Positions 1 to 12,714 of a stretch of 64,000 nucleotides of DNA are shown here, piece after piece. The translations under genes and the position numbers were made by a program. Source of the DNA: Plectrocnemia conspersa. Its lineage: Eukaryota; Arthropoda; Insecta; Trichoptera; Polycentropodidae. The notes under the pieces are model-generated. The model did no database searches. It had not been told where the DNA came from and worked only from the letters and a program-made list of their open reading frames with translations. Each line of letters begins with the position of its first letter. The first letter of the stretch is position 1. The stretch lies in contig VTFK01000175.1 in assembly GCA_009617715.1 (NCBI GenBank), positions 372,001 through 436,000 of the forward strand. Reading direction: 5' to 3'.

Positions 1-646
1 TACCTATTATTATTTATTCAAGAAATTATATTACGATGTTAAAAATATATAAAATGCCATTTTTTAATGATCCCTGGAATCGTTGTTTGCCCAGGGCCTC
101 CACTTTTCAGGGCCCAGGGCTCTCCACTGGTACTGGATGTATATTTGTTAATGTATGTGTATGCAATACAAATATAAATTGTACTAATAGAAAAACAGTT
201 ATATTGATATTGCGAATATGAAAATGAATGACTACTTTATTCTTTACTTCGTTCATGATTTCAAAATGTCAATCTTTCTTGCTGATTTTAAACTGAATGT
301 TCACTAGTTTTTCCGCAATGTATTTTAGCTATTCATCATCAGATTTTAAGTTTAATCATTTTTGATGTATTCTTTTGAAATCCTTAAGTCTAAGGTGGCA
401 ATAAATAACACGTATGTAAGTGCACCTTTACATTTAACAATTCAACAATATAAAATCCAAAACTTTAATAACTTATTTTTAAATTCACTTAAATACAGTA
501 AATAATGTATTTTCCCAATTAATTCAGTCGCAAGTGACAAATCGTAAAACGAGCCCGATTAAAGCGGCCGTTAAACGTGATGAAATTTTACGTCTACTAG
601 AGAGTGGTTCGGTGTTCGGCGCCCCCTAGCTCTTGTAAATATTTCA

Positions 647-1635
647 TCAGGGTATTACCTTGCGTCCCTTCGTAATGAACATCGTGAATATTACAGCGTC
701 GGCAAACTGAAAAAAACCGCCGCAATTTCGTAGGCGGCTTTTTAAGGCAAAACGTTTCACTTAATCTAGCAATTCAAATTCTAGGCTCACGGTATGGTCA
801 TCCCCAATTTTGGATTCACAATCAAGGTTTATTGGCGAACCTGAAATTAACCAACCGCGGTAACCACTATTGGGTCCATAAGCCATGTAATTAGGGTGGA
901 ATCCCGACAAAGCACAGTTGAAAGCTTAATTTTGTTGTAAAACCATTTTGAAAATTGAATGTCGTTAACCAAACGGAAACAATAAACCTACTAATTGAAC
1001 TTTATTTAAAATATTTATTCGGATTATAGATTGAATGTTCATATCGTTTTTTCATATATTATTTTACTAAAAACAAAAGATTATTAAATATTTTAAACTC
1101 TTGACTTGTGTTGACTTTCCGTTTAATTTTGTTTAAAATCAGTGTCACGTATCGTCAGTGGTTAAGAGAAATTGCATTTGCAAGTATTTAGGTGTTTTGG
1201 GTCCAATAGTTTTTTACCAGTTTTATAGCAGAATTTCATACTCCAGTGGTTTACGTTAACGTGATAATTTTTTTGTTATGAATTTTCCGTGTCGCAATTT
1301 ATTATTTTTAATTATTAATCACGACAATCGCGCTCTGACAGCTAAAGTGCGAATTTGAATATTTTCACCGTAATTAACAGGCAGTAACGTTAACGTGGTG
1401 CTTTTGCCGCACGCGGCGTTTACGTGACTTTCGTGCCTAGATTGCGTTTGTACGCGATTGCGCCGGTAAAAATGTGGTTACCGCATTGAAAAAAAGTACT
1501 AACCTTTATTATCTCATAGGCGTTACAAAACACAGCCATAAATGCCAAAAACAGTAATCCTTTCGGATAGAATCTTATTGTCGACTTAAAAGCTTGCAAT
1601 TTATCTTTTATTTCTTCCTCTGTATTAGGTAACAT
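647..1635 (-). CDS. Candidate two-exon gene for a 63-residue membrane protein
   Basis: Exon 1 is 1504-1635: 44 codons from ATG, ending in AAAG before a GTTAGT donor. A T-rich acceptor at 707-708 opens a second exon (706-647) in the same phase, giving 19 more codons and a TGA stop. The predicted protein starts MLPNTEEEIKDKLQAFKST, has one clear hydrophobic segment at about residues 27-43 (GLLFLAFMAVFC core), a second weaker one at about 46-55, and a basic end (KGRK). The charged N-terminus before a hydrophobic stretch suggests a small organelle or ER membrane protein, but no family was recognised. Exon 2 lies in a GC-richer patch unlike its surroundings, which supports a real exon. A possible donor (GTAATA) just after GRK means the gene could continue to the left. 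Without transcripts this remains a prediction. Confidence 0.4.
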
Positions 1636-1666
1636 GGTGCATCATAAACATATTTAACATTAAAGG

Positions 1667-2021
1667 ACGGAATAGCGTAGTCCGTAACATCTCAGACTAA
1701 TAACTCTGAGGTTGCGGGCTCGAGCCCCGGCAGCAGCACTCCAATTTTTATTTATAAAAAATAATACGCTAATATTAAATAAAAACCGGCCCCAGCAGCA
1801 GTACATCAATTGGTTATAAATTGTCTTACACATAATAATTTATAATTATTAATATAGATGTGACCGATACCCAGACTTTCAGTCTGGTGGTTAATACTTA
1901 CGTAAAGGTATTCATTATATCTGATTGACTTACTCAGTTGGTACAGATTTTCCCCGTTGTAACGCATTGGGCTTATGCCTGTCAGGTTTCAACAGAAGTT
2001 TTAATAAAATAAATAAATATC
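1667..2021 (+). mobile_element. tRNA-derived SINE, longest copy
   Basis: The head resembles a tRNA gene: an A-box-like TAGCGTAGTCCG near 1672 and a B-box-like GCGGGCTCGAGCCCC near 1717, as expected for an internal RNA polymerase III promoter. The tail shares blocks with two other places in the window (10706-10946 and 17490-17670): an ACCGGCCCC block, an ATAGATGTGACCGAT block, and a TTACTCAGTTGGTACAGAT block. It ends in an AATAAATAAATA run. The tRNA-like head lacks a convincing cloverleaf, so this is not called a functional tRNA gene. Confidence 0.75.
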
Positions 2022-2420
2022 AAGTGTTTAATCACGCTCAGTATTTGTCGATTCTATTCCATATTTTTGCGTCATGATGGTTTTTATACAAAATAATTCA
2101 AATATTTAATACGCATACATACTCATAAAAACTTAATATTGTAACAAATACGAAATATGTAATTGTTTTGTAAAATAAAAATATTTAAAAATTGATGTTT
2201 ATAGCTATCGCTATAAACATGTAAGAGAAGTGTTGAGCGCTGACGTCCAGGCCGCAAAGGTGAAGAATGAGGGACGCAATCGTTACTCCCTTAGGTAAAT
2301 CGCGATATTTTCTTAAACAAAAATAGCATTACGCACATCTAGCTCAAGGATATGTACTACACAATCACGTGTAAACTATCTGAGTATGTATCGGATTGCT
2401 TGACTATTGTCAGTCCAAGA
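2022..2420. repeat. Diverged repeat, first copy
   Basis: This stretch shares two ordered blocks with 2640-3070: GCTCAGTATTTGT followed by GATTCTAT (2036 and 3040), and a GAG(C)GCTGACGTCC block followed by a GGGA(C/T)GC(A/G)ATCG block (2233 and 2652). Block order differs between the copies, so this is a diverged, rearranged repeat rather than a simple tandem. No coding potential was seen. Confidence 0.5.
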
Positions 2421-5100
2421 AGCTTCCCTGTCAAATTAGTTATCGATGACTAAATATATGTTAACTTTCTCTCTTCTTCTATTGTTCTCTTTTCTTTCTC
2501 TTTTTTAATAACATATTTATATATTTGGTCACAAAAAATAAAATTTATAATATATCACATAATTTTTCGAGCTCCTCATAGCTTTCGTTGATAACATCTT
2601 TGTTTGTAAAGCTCGTTGAGAAGCTGTATATCTCGTGCAAGAGGAGTGTTCTCAAGCGCTGACGTCCTGCCCGCGACGATCAAAAATAAGGGATGCGATC
2701 GCGACTATCTAGGGCACTTTAAATCTCGCCCTACATTGACGGATCGACACCCACCCTTAGCAACTTCAAAAAGTGCTTCATTGATTAGAATGCAATAAAT
2801 TGTATCCTAATGTTCCTAGACAAAAGGTACTAAGATTTAAACCGTACTCTTCTTGCAGAGATATTTAGAAATTTTCTTTGAATTCTCTCCAATAACAAGG
2901 AGCAGTTCACTTTATCTAGACAATGGAGCTATATTCGAAGACGCTTCGAACTAAATTATTAAAGTGACACGCGCTCCGTATAACGAAGCCGAGCACCCTC
3001 TACGCCTTATCGCAAACTTTGGCAAGGTGTTTTGATCATGCTCAGTATTTGTTGATTCTATCCCACCGTTCTGAACTCTAAAGATTTATGGAGTTATTTT
3101 GTTGAGAAACCACCCATAGCATGCGATACATTTTATGTCTTGAATTAGAGAATAGCTTATTAAAACGCCTGTATCTTGGAACTTTAATGTAAAAAGGTAA
3201 ATGAATATTACTTTTCTAACTGTTTATAATTTACTCAATATTTTATTAAACAAAAAAGCAATGAGTATTTAGCTACCACACAACCCATAACAACGAAATC
3301 AGCAATTCATGTAACATACGTATGTATATTAGCAAGATTCACAATATTAATGTCAGCCCAATACTCCACTGCTAAATGAGTGATGATCTCCCTGAAAATT
3401 TACAGCATCAATGAGTGTCACTCATAAATAATGGCCGTGTATAATTCGGTTTCGGTTTTGGCAAAAAAAAATAGTTGAAACCAGATGTTTGATTAGTCTT
3501 TATTAATAAAATATTTTTTGTATTTGGTCAAAAATAAATTAATGGTTTTTCTGATTCATATTTTTACAATCGCGTTACAGTAATTAATGTATTTTTATAT
3601 GATTATGAATTTATTTCCACTATTATATGACAGTTATAGGATAATTCAAGGAAATCGCCTTCAAATTAGTATAATATAAATGTGTTAAAAATAGAATTTT
3701 TTACATACATAGTAAATGTTTTTTTCTATAATATATTCACTGTACTACCCATTTTTTTACAAGGTATTTGCAATGTAAAAAATATATATTTTCTTAGGTT
3801 TCAAGATCTAAAATCTCAGTAAAATATACATTGGCATGATACATTGATATTATATATGTACTATATACTTGTTTATTAACATAGCTTTTCCATTTGGGTC
3901 GAGTAAATAATAAAACGATTTCATTTTTTTTAAACATCGAACTATTTGACTGAATTATAGCCAACCCTTTCGCATCGAATCCAGTATTTCTCGAGTGTGT
4001 CGCGTTAATGGGATAAGTGGAGCGCAATCGAGGCCAATGTGTCCCAATAATGAATCGCTTCACGTCTCAATCGTAGACGTGAGAGGCGTCGGTTGACACT
4101 AGACTGGAGAGGAGAAGAAGACGTACGTTCTTTTTTTAGATTAAAAAAAACGTATATCTAGAGTGGATCGATCGAAGATAGAGTGAGTAAAGAGCTCGTT
4201 GGGGTCTCAATTAACCACTCATAGTCTCTTGCGCTCTTCTTAAAACGTCTCCAATTTACATCACAGCAACTCGGTTCGTTTATTTTTTAAAGGATCCTAT
4301 TTAACTTTCTGAGGAAGTCGGAAAACTTTAGAGTTTAATTAAAAGTAGACTATTGTAATAGTAGTGGTAGATAACACTTTATAAATATAATTGTATGGCA
4401 GTATTCTACAATTAATAATAATAATAATGGGTAAAAAAGTGACATATCGATATTTACCAATATAATATAATCGATTACTGAAAGGTTTTGGCATGTAAAT
4501 TTGCATTTTATTACAGTACTTTTTAATACGGCTTTTATTTATTTTATAACCCTACATAAAACGTATACTACTGTATTTTATGTGCGATTTAAAAAATACA
4601 TAAAGTTGGTCCTTTTCATTCGTGTATCGCGTTGAAGGAGCCATTTCCAAAAATGTATACATTTAGGTGTAAACATAATATTTTTCATTTAAAAATAATA
4701 TAAAGAAAATATTTTATTGATCCGATTTAATATTAAGACGTATTCTATTTCTCTAAAATTATCACCGTCATACAAAAGTTTAAAATAAAATGTGGTTTCA
4801 TTCGTCATCCTTATATTTGCACTTTGATGCTAACTTCTTAGTAACACATGTTTTTATTATATGTTATTTAGATAAAGTTTCCATAAAAAATTTTAGTCAT
4901 GCAATCACAATACATAGTATTTATAACAGTATCGATTACGTGACAATGTTACAATTAAATTTGACTCATATCTTATAAATAATTAAATACGTATACTAAA
5001 CCAAAGACTATTGTACATATGTACATACATAGATTAACTTAAAAGTTAAAGTTGAAAAAAAAACGCTATTTTGACCATTTTTTTCAATACCGGTTTTAAT
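2421..5100. other. Gene-free stretch
   Basis: No exon could be supported. It contains the second copy of the diverged repeat (2640-3070) and otherwise AT-rich sequence. An 89-codon minus-strand open frame at 3794-4063 has no recognisable domain and no matching splice context, so it was left out. The segment 3960-4300 is somewhat richer in GC (CG-containing words, GAGAGGAGAAG purine tract) and could be regulatory, but nothing specific can be named. Confidence 0.5.
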
Positions 5101-5239
5101 AGTTTAACTTACATTTTGACAAATGTCGTATTTATTTATTGCATCCGTTTCCAGTGCTATCAACCCAATTTCAGAACAATGGATTTCCGGAGTTCTAAAT
5201 CTTAAATTACACAGATTTTTATTTTTTGTAACCTATATC

Positions 5240-6665
5240 TTCCATTGTTGTATGTGTTCTATGCCTCAATTTCAGGGACGTGATTTCAGCTTTTTTAATA
5301 TTTCGATTTCATTAAAATTCATAGTATTTCATTAAATGACATGCATTTTTCTGGCAAATATCCACGTGAAAAGCAATAAAATCGTGCCGTCGCAGTGGAA
5401 ACGCTCGGTTATATAGCGATAAGACTTTTCATAATAATATTACGACTTACAATAAGTGAGAATCGAATGAAGCCTAACTAAACCGAATTTTGATCAATAG
5501 AAGAGCGCAAAAAACAATTATCCCTTCTTAGAATTCAAAAATCCACGTCAAAAGCAATAAAATCGTGTCAGCGCCGTTGCAATGGGAACGCTCGTTACCG
5601 ATTTTATTGCTTTTGACGTGAATTTTTGACTTCTGAGAAGTGATAATTGTTTTGTGAGCTCTCTTATTGACCAAAACTCGGTTGGAAAATACTTTGATCA
5701 GCCCTCTTATATTAGAAGTTCATAGTAATATCGATAAAGATTGCTTCATCATATCTTTAAAACATTGTGTAATATCCAAATGCAGACAAACTATGGAGAA
5801 ATATGTGAGATGCGATGTCTGTCTGTTCTTCATATTTTTAAATTATTGTGTAATATCCAAATGCAGACAAACTATGGAGAAATATGTGAGATGCGATGTC
5901 TGTCTGTACTTATTTTTCCGCTTATTTTCCTCCGATAGATGAATTGGCTTAGTTTGTATTTTGGACTTTACCTAATTAAAGTTCTAAAACTATATTTACT
6001 CTTAGAACTTTCATTAGGTTAAGTTTGGGCTTAAACATTTCGCAACTGTCAAATTGAGTTTCATAGACATCTTAGAGCAGAATATTAGCGCATGTCAGTT
6101 AAAATATTTAATTTTCGTTAGTAGAAATATATATCTACTGGTGAAAATGTATTTGGACTCCACTAGTGAAAATATAACTTCACTAAAAAATACAGATTTA
6201 CTGTAACATTTTTACATCGCATGTGAATATATTTATAATGATTAGTATGGAAAAGTTTAAATCATATAATTTTTCTAGCGCCTGCCAGATAAATTATATT
6301 TTTACTAATAAAAATATGTATCAACCGGTGAAAATGTTTTCCGATATGATTTCACTGAAATTAAATATTTAAAAAAATATTTTTAGGATAGATTCGAGAC
6401 TATTTTTTTAGATTTTCTTTTATGGACAACCCGAGAATTTCTGATTTAAAATCAGAAACTTCATTTCAGCTTTTTCCAGTGGGGGAGGGGCAAAAGTTGG
6501 CCAGTAATAAATTTTTGCAATATTTAAATTTTATTAAAATTCATAGTATTTCAATTAATGTATTTTTCTGTGCAAATGCCCCTATCTGGCCCCTCCCCCA
6601 AATGACATCATCGCCCGATTTACGTAAAATTTTGAAGAACCCATCTACCGCGCAAATTGCGGTAT
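5240..6665 (+). repeat. Composite interspersed repeat (foldback-like family), fullest copy
   Basis: This copy combines a part that recurs at 58380-58840 (ACTTACAATAAGTGAG, CAAAAATCCACGTCAAAAGC) with a part that recurs at 12715-13215 (same order) and, inverted, at 50210-50520 and 58890-59590. Typical words are CTACTAGTGAAAATATAA, ACTCAATTTGACAGTT-like blocks, ATAGATTCGAGACTAT and a variable G-run next to TTTCAGCTTTTT. No protein is encoded; it behaves as a non-autonomous dispersed element that has been copied in pieces and rearranged. Confidence 0.65.
5764..5907. repeat. 81-bp tandem duplication inside the repeat
   Basis: A block beginning ATTGTGTAATATCCAAATGC and ending GATGTCTGTCTGT occurs at 5764 and again at 5845. 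About 63 bases are identical; the remaining 18 of the 81-base period differ. Because 81 is a multiple of three, any open frame through it stays open, which explains two overlapping false open frames here. The identity suggests a recent duplication. Confidence 0.85.
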
Positions 6666-8200
6666 AACTAGAGCTTTTTTACCTGTAAACACACAATAAA
6701 AGTTCTAAGTAAAGTTACTATTTTTTTATATTTTATGTATATGTATGTATATATTATTATTTCTTTAATTAATACCTACAATATATTTTCAAAAATAAAT
6801 TTATCTGGATTAAGCATATATAACGACATTTTAGTTTTCACCTAAAATAATATGTTTTTATTTTTTTATTTGATGTCTAACCTTAAAAATCCATTCTGTA
6901 TTAGTCCCCAACATCAAGACCGTAATTTTTTGTAATTAAACTTTTTCTGTGATATCTGATATCTGACATCGTTAAACTATGAACTAAATTACAAATATGA
7001 ATTGTAGAAGAAAACACATGAAGCTATGATTTTATTTTTTTCTGATTATTTTTGACTAAATTTATATAACATACTTTTTGACGATTTTTTTTACGTCAAA
7101 CAGATAATTGAATTCTTGTAGCTGAACCGTGTGTAATAATATTTCCTTTACTCCATTCTAGAGAAATATGAGAATGTTTCTCATAATTTATATTTATTGA
7201 TTCTAAATTAGCACAAACTTAACAACCGACGCTCTCAAATTTTTTAATAACTAATAATGGATAAGTTTTTAAGAAAAAATCGTGTTTTTTTCTGGCTCTA
7301 ACAACTGATTTTCATTGACGCTATCGGTAAATTTGATATTTTAATTTATTTATTTTGATGCTAGTGTAATGTTTTCATTGTTAGAATAATTGATAGGTTT
7401 GTAAGTGTTTATCAGAATTACATCATCACTAGTTATTTTTCTCTTCGGATCAATATTACTACAAAAGAAACTGGTGATATTGTTCTGTTGACGTTTCTTT
7501 ATTAACGAGCTTAAGGATTAATAATAAAATTTAAAATTACATATATATTCATTTATTTAAAAATGAATAATTTCTGAATAATAATAAAATATAAAATATG
7601 CGTATATTTTATATTTTAATATTTTAATTTAACATACACAGTACGTAAAATTCGAATTAAATGTCAAGTTTGGGGTAATTAACTATAAATATAAATTCGC
7701 GTTCCTTACGATTGATATTGCGGTGTATTTGATAAAAGGTGTATGTTTATAGAAAAGCTAATATGGAAAGTAATTTAAATGTATTAAGAAAAAACAGGAT
7801 AAGTCAATAAAACAATGAATTGAAAGCGTAGTCGGTAAATTAAATTATATGCATACAAAACAAAATTTGAGAGATTTAATTAATTAATTTACCTAATAAA
7901 GATACTTATACAATTTTTTTGAAATTAAATTAAAAGTAACAATAGAAAAAATATTAAGAAATATAAACAAAGTCACGTTGTCACAGACGATAATATAATA
8001 TTTTACATTCAATGTTTGACAAACATATAATAAGTAAACAACCACGCGCAACTTTTTTAGGATTAGGATGTTCTGTTTAGGAACAGTTATCTGTAGATCG
8101 ATTTAGTCCCAAAGGATTAACAAATATGGAAGTGATAATTTATTTTTATTCAATAATTTTCAGAATGCCGCCTGAGAAGTGTGTTTAATATTAATTAGTA
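6666..8200. other. AT-rich gene-free stretch
   Basis: No coding exon, RNA gene or recognisable element was seen. The sequence is strongly AT-rich with short homopolymer runs. Confidence 0.6.
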
Positions 8201-8217
8201 TTAATTTATCTTGTGTT

Positions 8218-8255
8218 AGTGTGGGTTAATAATTATGTCAATATTAACCCACACT
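8218..8255. repeat. 14-bp perfect inverted repeat with 10-base loop
   Basis: The arm AGTGTGGGTTAATA at 8218-8231 is matched exactly by its reverse complement at 8242-8255. It sits at the left edge of a GC-richer unique segment (8260-8720). It could be the scar of a small foldback element or a paired binding site; there is no coding role. Confidence 0.7.
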
Positions 8256-10700
8256 GTTTTATTATATTTGTTATACACCTATGTGTAGCTTCGTCGTGTT
8301 TTCGCTTGTATAATAAAGCGGAAGAGATGGATAGCAAAGCTAATGTGATAAAACTTTATTATATTATACTCTTAACGGTTAAACGAGGGCGAATACTCTT
8401 TACGCAACAACCCCGGTATGAGCGATGAAAACAGTGTCTTTAGTGGCCGTTGTCACCAAATTAATGATGGCAATTTAGCGGTATTTGTTTTTCCACTCGT
8501 GTCCCCTTGGTTGCCATTTGTGGAGAGTGTTTCTCAAATCCACCCACATTCACCCACATCTATGTGGTGTAATCCACAGGAAATTCTCACTTTGTTAAGC
8601 AACCTCAGATCACTTAATCCGCAATCGACCAGCGGAAATGCCATGGGTCGATCGCTAATCTGGGGATCAGATTCGATTTGTAAACTCTTCAATTGGACAC
8701 GTGAATTTGTGTGACATTTGACTCCGGGGATTCGTTAATTGAGAAGCCGTTCTTTTGAAGTGGCCAGAATAGTTATAAAGCATTAATTTAATAGTGAAGG
8801 AGAGTTTTCCATAATTGCTCACAACCTTTTTTTATAATAGCACTAATTTATTTAATTTATAAAAGTAACAATCTTACTGTAAATATTGTAGTATTTATAA
8901 ATAAGACTTTAAAATCCTTTTAATCAATAATGCCACGTGAGAACAATTTTGTTGTAAAAAATTGAAGCCATTAAAAACGCATTAATTTCTAAACAGTAAT
9001 ATTTTTCAGACTCTCACAGATTATATAGACTTTTATGCCTGTACTACACTCTCTGGAAGTTGTCCGAACCGAAGCTACAACTGAAGTCGGCCGAGATCTA
9101 CGACTTCGATTTAGCCCCACACTGTTGCGAATTTCATATGCCCGCGCGCTTCGCCGCGTGAATGACGTCTGGACGGCGGCTTCTATCACGTACAGCCGGC
9201 ATATTTGCGAGCGATCGAAAAAATTGCCAAATAATCGCAATTTTTAAATTGTTTGTATTAAAATTACGCCACTGATAATTTTGTTTGTGTGGGCACTTAC
9301 CAATACAATATCAATGAAAACTTTTCGGTCGTAAATATTCAATTTACGCAAAATCTTTGTCGGCTTTTGCAATATCCCATAAGGCATAAAAGTGATACTT
9401 CAGAATACGAACACCACATGTGTGACTATCCTAGAATTTGTCGCCATCGATTCTAAATAAGAATTCGTTATGGTGACATTTATATAAACCGATCTAGAAA
9501 AATACATAAGGGTATTCGAAACGATTTTTTTTAATAAAATCAAGTAGTACCACTAATTATTTTTTAATTATTTAATTTTATATGAAAAAAATATAATAAC
9601 GATATCTGTTAGAAGAATATACTATCAAAAATATAACTAATCCCTTTTGGTGCCCTAAAATATTCAAAGATGTCAGTAAGAGTGTTGAAGTCCCCGATAA
9701 GCATGTGGTATTATAACTTGACCACGTGACCACGATGCAGCGCTCGACATGCGTGTTAACCATAGGACGCCTACGCGCATACTGAACCGAGTTATTCGTT
9801 CTATCTCAGTTTACGAAACACCATATCATTATCTCTTTCACTCTCGTCACTTAACACGCGAGAGAGCGAAAAGGGAAGTATCTCACCACTCACGCTCGAA
9901 AGAGCAGCTCCGACTTCGGTTCCTTTGACTCGGAAAATAATGCCGACAATGTTCGGAAGCGCTCGAAGCTGGCCAAGTCTGGCTGGAATTACCCGACTTT
10001 ACCTCCCGTTCTCGGTAACCTCGGACAACTTCCGAGAGATTTTAGAGCAGGCAAAACCGAACTCGGCCGAAGTAACCCACTATATACTCCGTCCTTGGCC
10101 AACTTCCAGAGAGTAGTGCAGGCATTAAAGTTTGTACAATGCTCTCTATTGAGTTAAATTTAAGATCAAGATATTCAGTGATTGTGGATTATCTTCCAAA
10201 CAGGGTTACAATTAACGCAAAATACTATTACATTAGTGAACCACTTTGATCAAAAAGTAGCGAGAAAAGCTGCTCGCTCGATTCTTACTGCAGCATGATA
10301 TTGCAAGATATAGCCGCATACCGCTCTTTTAACAAGTGAAGTTTTGGCAGAATTGCTTTGGGATTTACAACCAGATTCTCCTTATTCGTTAAGAACATCG
10401 TGAGGCAAGCATTTTCCGTCTTAACGTAGTGAAAAGAGCGATAAATTAGAAGATAAACACTGCTCCACAAAAGTTATTCGAAGAGGGTCTAAAAATGTGT
10501 TTCTCGTTAGGAAAACTTCATAGCCCTTAATCGAAAAAATATAATAAATATATAAAATACAGACAAATCGACTTGATTGTAATAATAATCATAAACCTTG
10601 TAGCAGTAATGAATATGCATGGAAATGTCCCTCTATCGACGTTTGCTATTACAGTTAGACCTTGTAAGATCGTGAATATTGTATAAAATAACAAATACAT
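8256..10700. other. Gene-free stretch with GC-richer unique islands
   Basis: Segments about 8400-8720, 9020-9240 and 9760-10110 have more GC and more CpG-containing words than their surroundings and do not match any other part of the window. They contain open frames on both strands at once (for example 8989-9247), with no domain and no conserved splice pattern, so they are better read as non-coding. Candidate cis-regulatory DNA is the most economical explanation, but this is inference. Confidence 0.4.
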
Positions 10701-10705
10701 TTAAA

Positions 10706-10946
10706 ATACTAGTATGGCAACCCAGAGGGCGCGGGTTCGAGCCACTGCAGCAGACTCTAATTTGTATTTATAAAAATGCACTATTATTAAAAACCGGCCC
10801 CACCTGTATATTGACATGTATTGTTAATTAATTATTTAGATGCCACCGATTCCGAGATCAAAAATCTGGTGGTTAATGTTTACTTGTATGTATTAATCGA
10901 TTTACACAGTTGGAACAGATTTCCCCCGTAGTAACGCATTAACAAA
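10706..10946 (+). mobile_element. tRNA-derived SINE, second copy
   Basis: It carries a B-box-like GCGGGTTCGAGCC at 10730, the ACCGGCCCC block, a GATGCCACCGATTCC block, an AAATCTGGTGGTTAAT block and CACAGTTGGAACAGATTT, in the same order as the copy at 1667-2021. It is shorter and more diverged, and lacks the AATAAATAAATA tail. Confidence 0.7.
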
Positions 10947-12714
10947 GCAACTAATAATTTAATTGTTTTAAATATAAAAAAGTATTGACTTGTGTAATTC
11001 AAATATTGCCATCGCTTTCAAACTTATGAATAGCGTCGAAAAAAAAGCGTTCCACTGACTGTGATTTCTGAATCAATTATTTTTATGTGGATATGTCAGT
11101 ATTATTCACGTTAGGTTAGGTTTGTGAACGATAATAATTTGTTATTTTCTGATGTGTTGATATGTGCCAGTTAAGGTACACGTACAAATGTGTACACCTT
11201 TCGTAGTGGGTTTACACACACATAAGATAATTTGTGGTCGAAAACGTACCATAGCAATTTTGTATTGTAAATACATGGTATTTCATTTAAAATATGTATT
11301 ATTCATATACTGTTGAATAATACATTTAAAAATTTCACTGAAAAAATGTTTTTTTTTGACGCTTCGCATTTTCTGGTAAAAGAAAATTAAAAGTTAATCT
11401 ATTTTTTGTGTATATGTTCACATATATGCAACTTATATGTGTTCACATATATGCAACCTAAGCCAAACCCTCTTTTAGAATATTTAAAAAAATATCTCAA
11501 GGATAACCTCGAGCCTCTTTCTCGGGCCTTCAATTTATAAGGCATGTAACTCATTCGACCTAAATTATATATACAACTACGTTATCTAACGTGGTTATAT
11601 TTCATTACAGTAGTAATTTTCTGAAACTATAATTATACAATAGTTTCCTGCTAGTCTTTTTTTTGATATAAAAGAACAAGTTGATTATACACGATTACGT
11701 CATTGTCGGACATGTGAAGGACAATCTGACTAATGCGACCCTCGCCACCACAAAAACAACCCCCACGCAACAAGCGTCTTGGAAAATTAGAAGCGATTGC
11801 CTTTGTCGCGAAAAACATGTTTTTTTATTAGAGAGCGTCTTGGATACAAAGTATATAATGTAGATATAAAAATTACTATGTCGCGCAACGTATATCGCTC
11901 ATATAAGATAATTCACGATCTCGTAAAAAATGAATAGGGATAATACGTTAGTCGTATAGATATATCAATTTTATGATGATGAAATAGAGCAATTGGAATG
12001 TGAAAAGGAAATTTGATTATAATAATATACCCTTTAGTGTACATTATAATACACAAACAAACATGGTAATAAATTGACGACATTAAAGTATTGGGTAGCG
12101 TCAACACGAATTTGATTGATTGTTGCTATTTTTAAGCGTGCTAAATGTATTATAGTACATGTGTTTAGGATGGGTTATTTGGCTGCATAGGATGAGAGGG
12201 AATTGATAATTTTCCTTATCCACCTACATTTGGTTGAGATGGCAGAAGATCTGATCAGAGAAAAGCGGAGATTGAAGTCTGAGGTTTCAGGAGCACCCTC
12301 TATATATGCTATGGTATGTGTATATATATGTACATATAAGCTTACAGTTTAATCTCAACCGAGATTGAGATTTTCAATATGCGGGTGAACGTGGGCGTTG
12401 ATACGTCTATATGTGATTTGCTTTTGCATGTTTCCTTTTTACGGAAATCCGTTCTTTGTTAGGTATTGTTTTGTATTCAAAGGTCAACATTTTTTTTTCG
12501 GGTGTATTTATTCGATTGGTTCTTTGGTTCCGTATTTAATATAATAAGGCAAGTGAGAATAAAAAATACTAAAAAACCTACATTCATATTATTATTGACA
12601 TTAAAAAATAGGAATAAATTGTATGTAAATCAAATAGAATGAATCAATATTTATCACTTAATGTATTAATTTCTAGAGCACTTTACCATATAATAATATT
12701 TAGGATCTATCAGT
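10947..12714. other. Gene-free stretch
   Basis: No exon was supported. A short direct repeat of TGTTCACATATATGCAA(C) occurs at about 11412 and 11440. The rest is AT-rich, apart from a GC-richer patch near 12180-12400. Confidence 0.5.

Noticed and set aside
1680..1740. tRNA gene
   Set aside because: It has pol III box-like words, but no complete cloverleaf could be drawn and the same sequence continues into a dispersed tail; it is the head of a SINE.
3794..4063. 89-codon open frame on the minus strand
   Set aside because: No domain, no splice partners, low-complexity tail; the codon content looks like random AT-rich sequence.
8418..8714. 98-codon open frame on the plus strand
   Set aside because: Begins at an internal ATG with no family resemblance, and the same GC-rich island has open frames on other strands. 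Treated as non-coding.
8989..9247. Overlapping open frames on both strands
   Set aside because: Mirror open frames caused by stop-poor, CG-containing sequence; neither has a recognisable motif.
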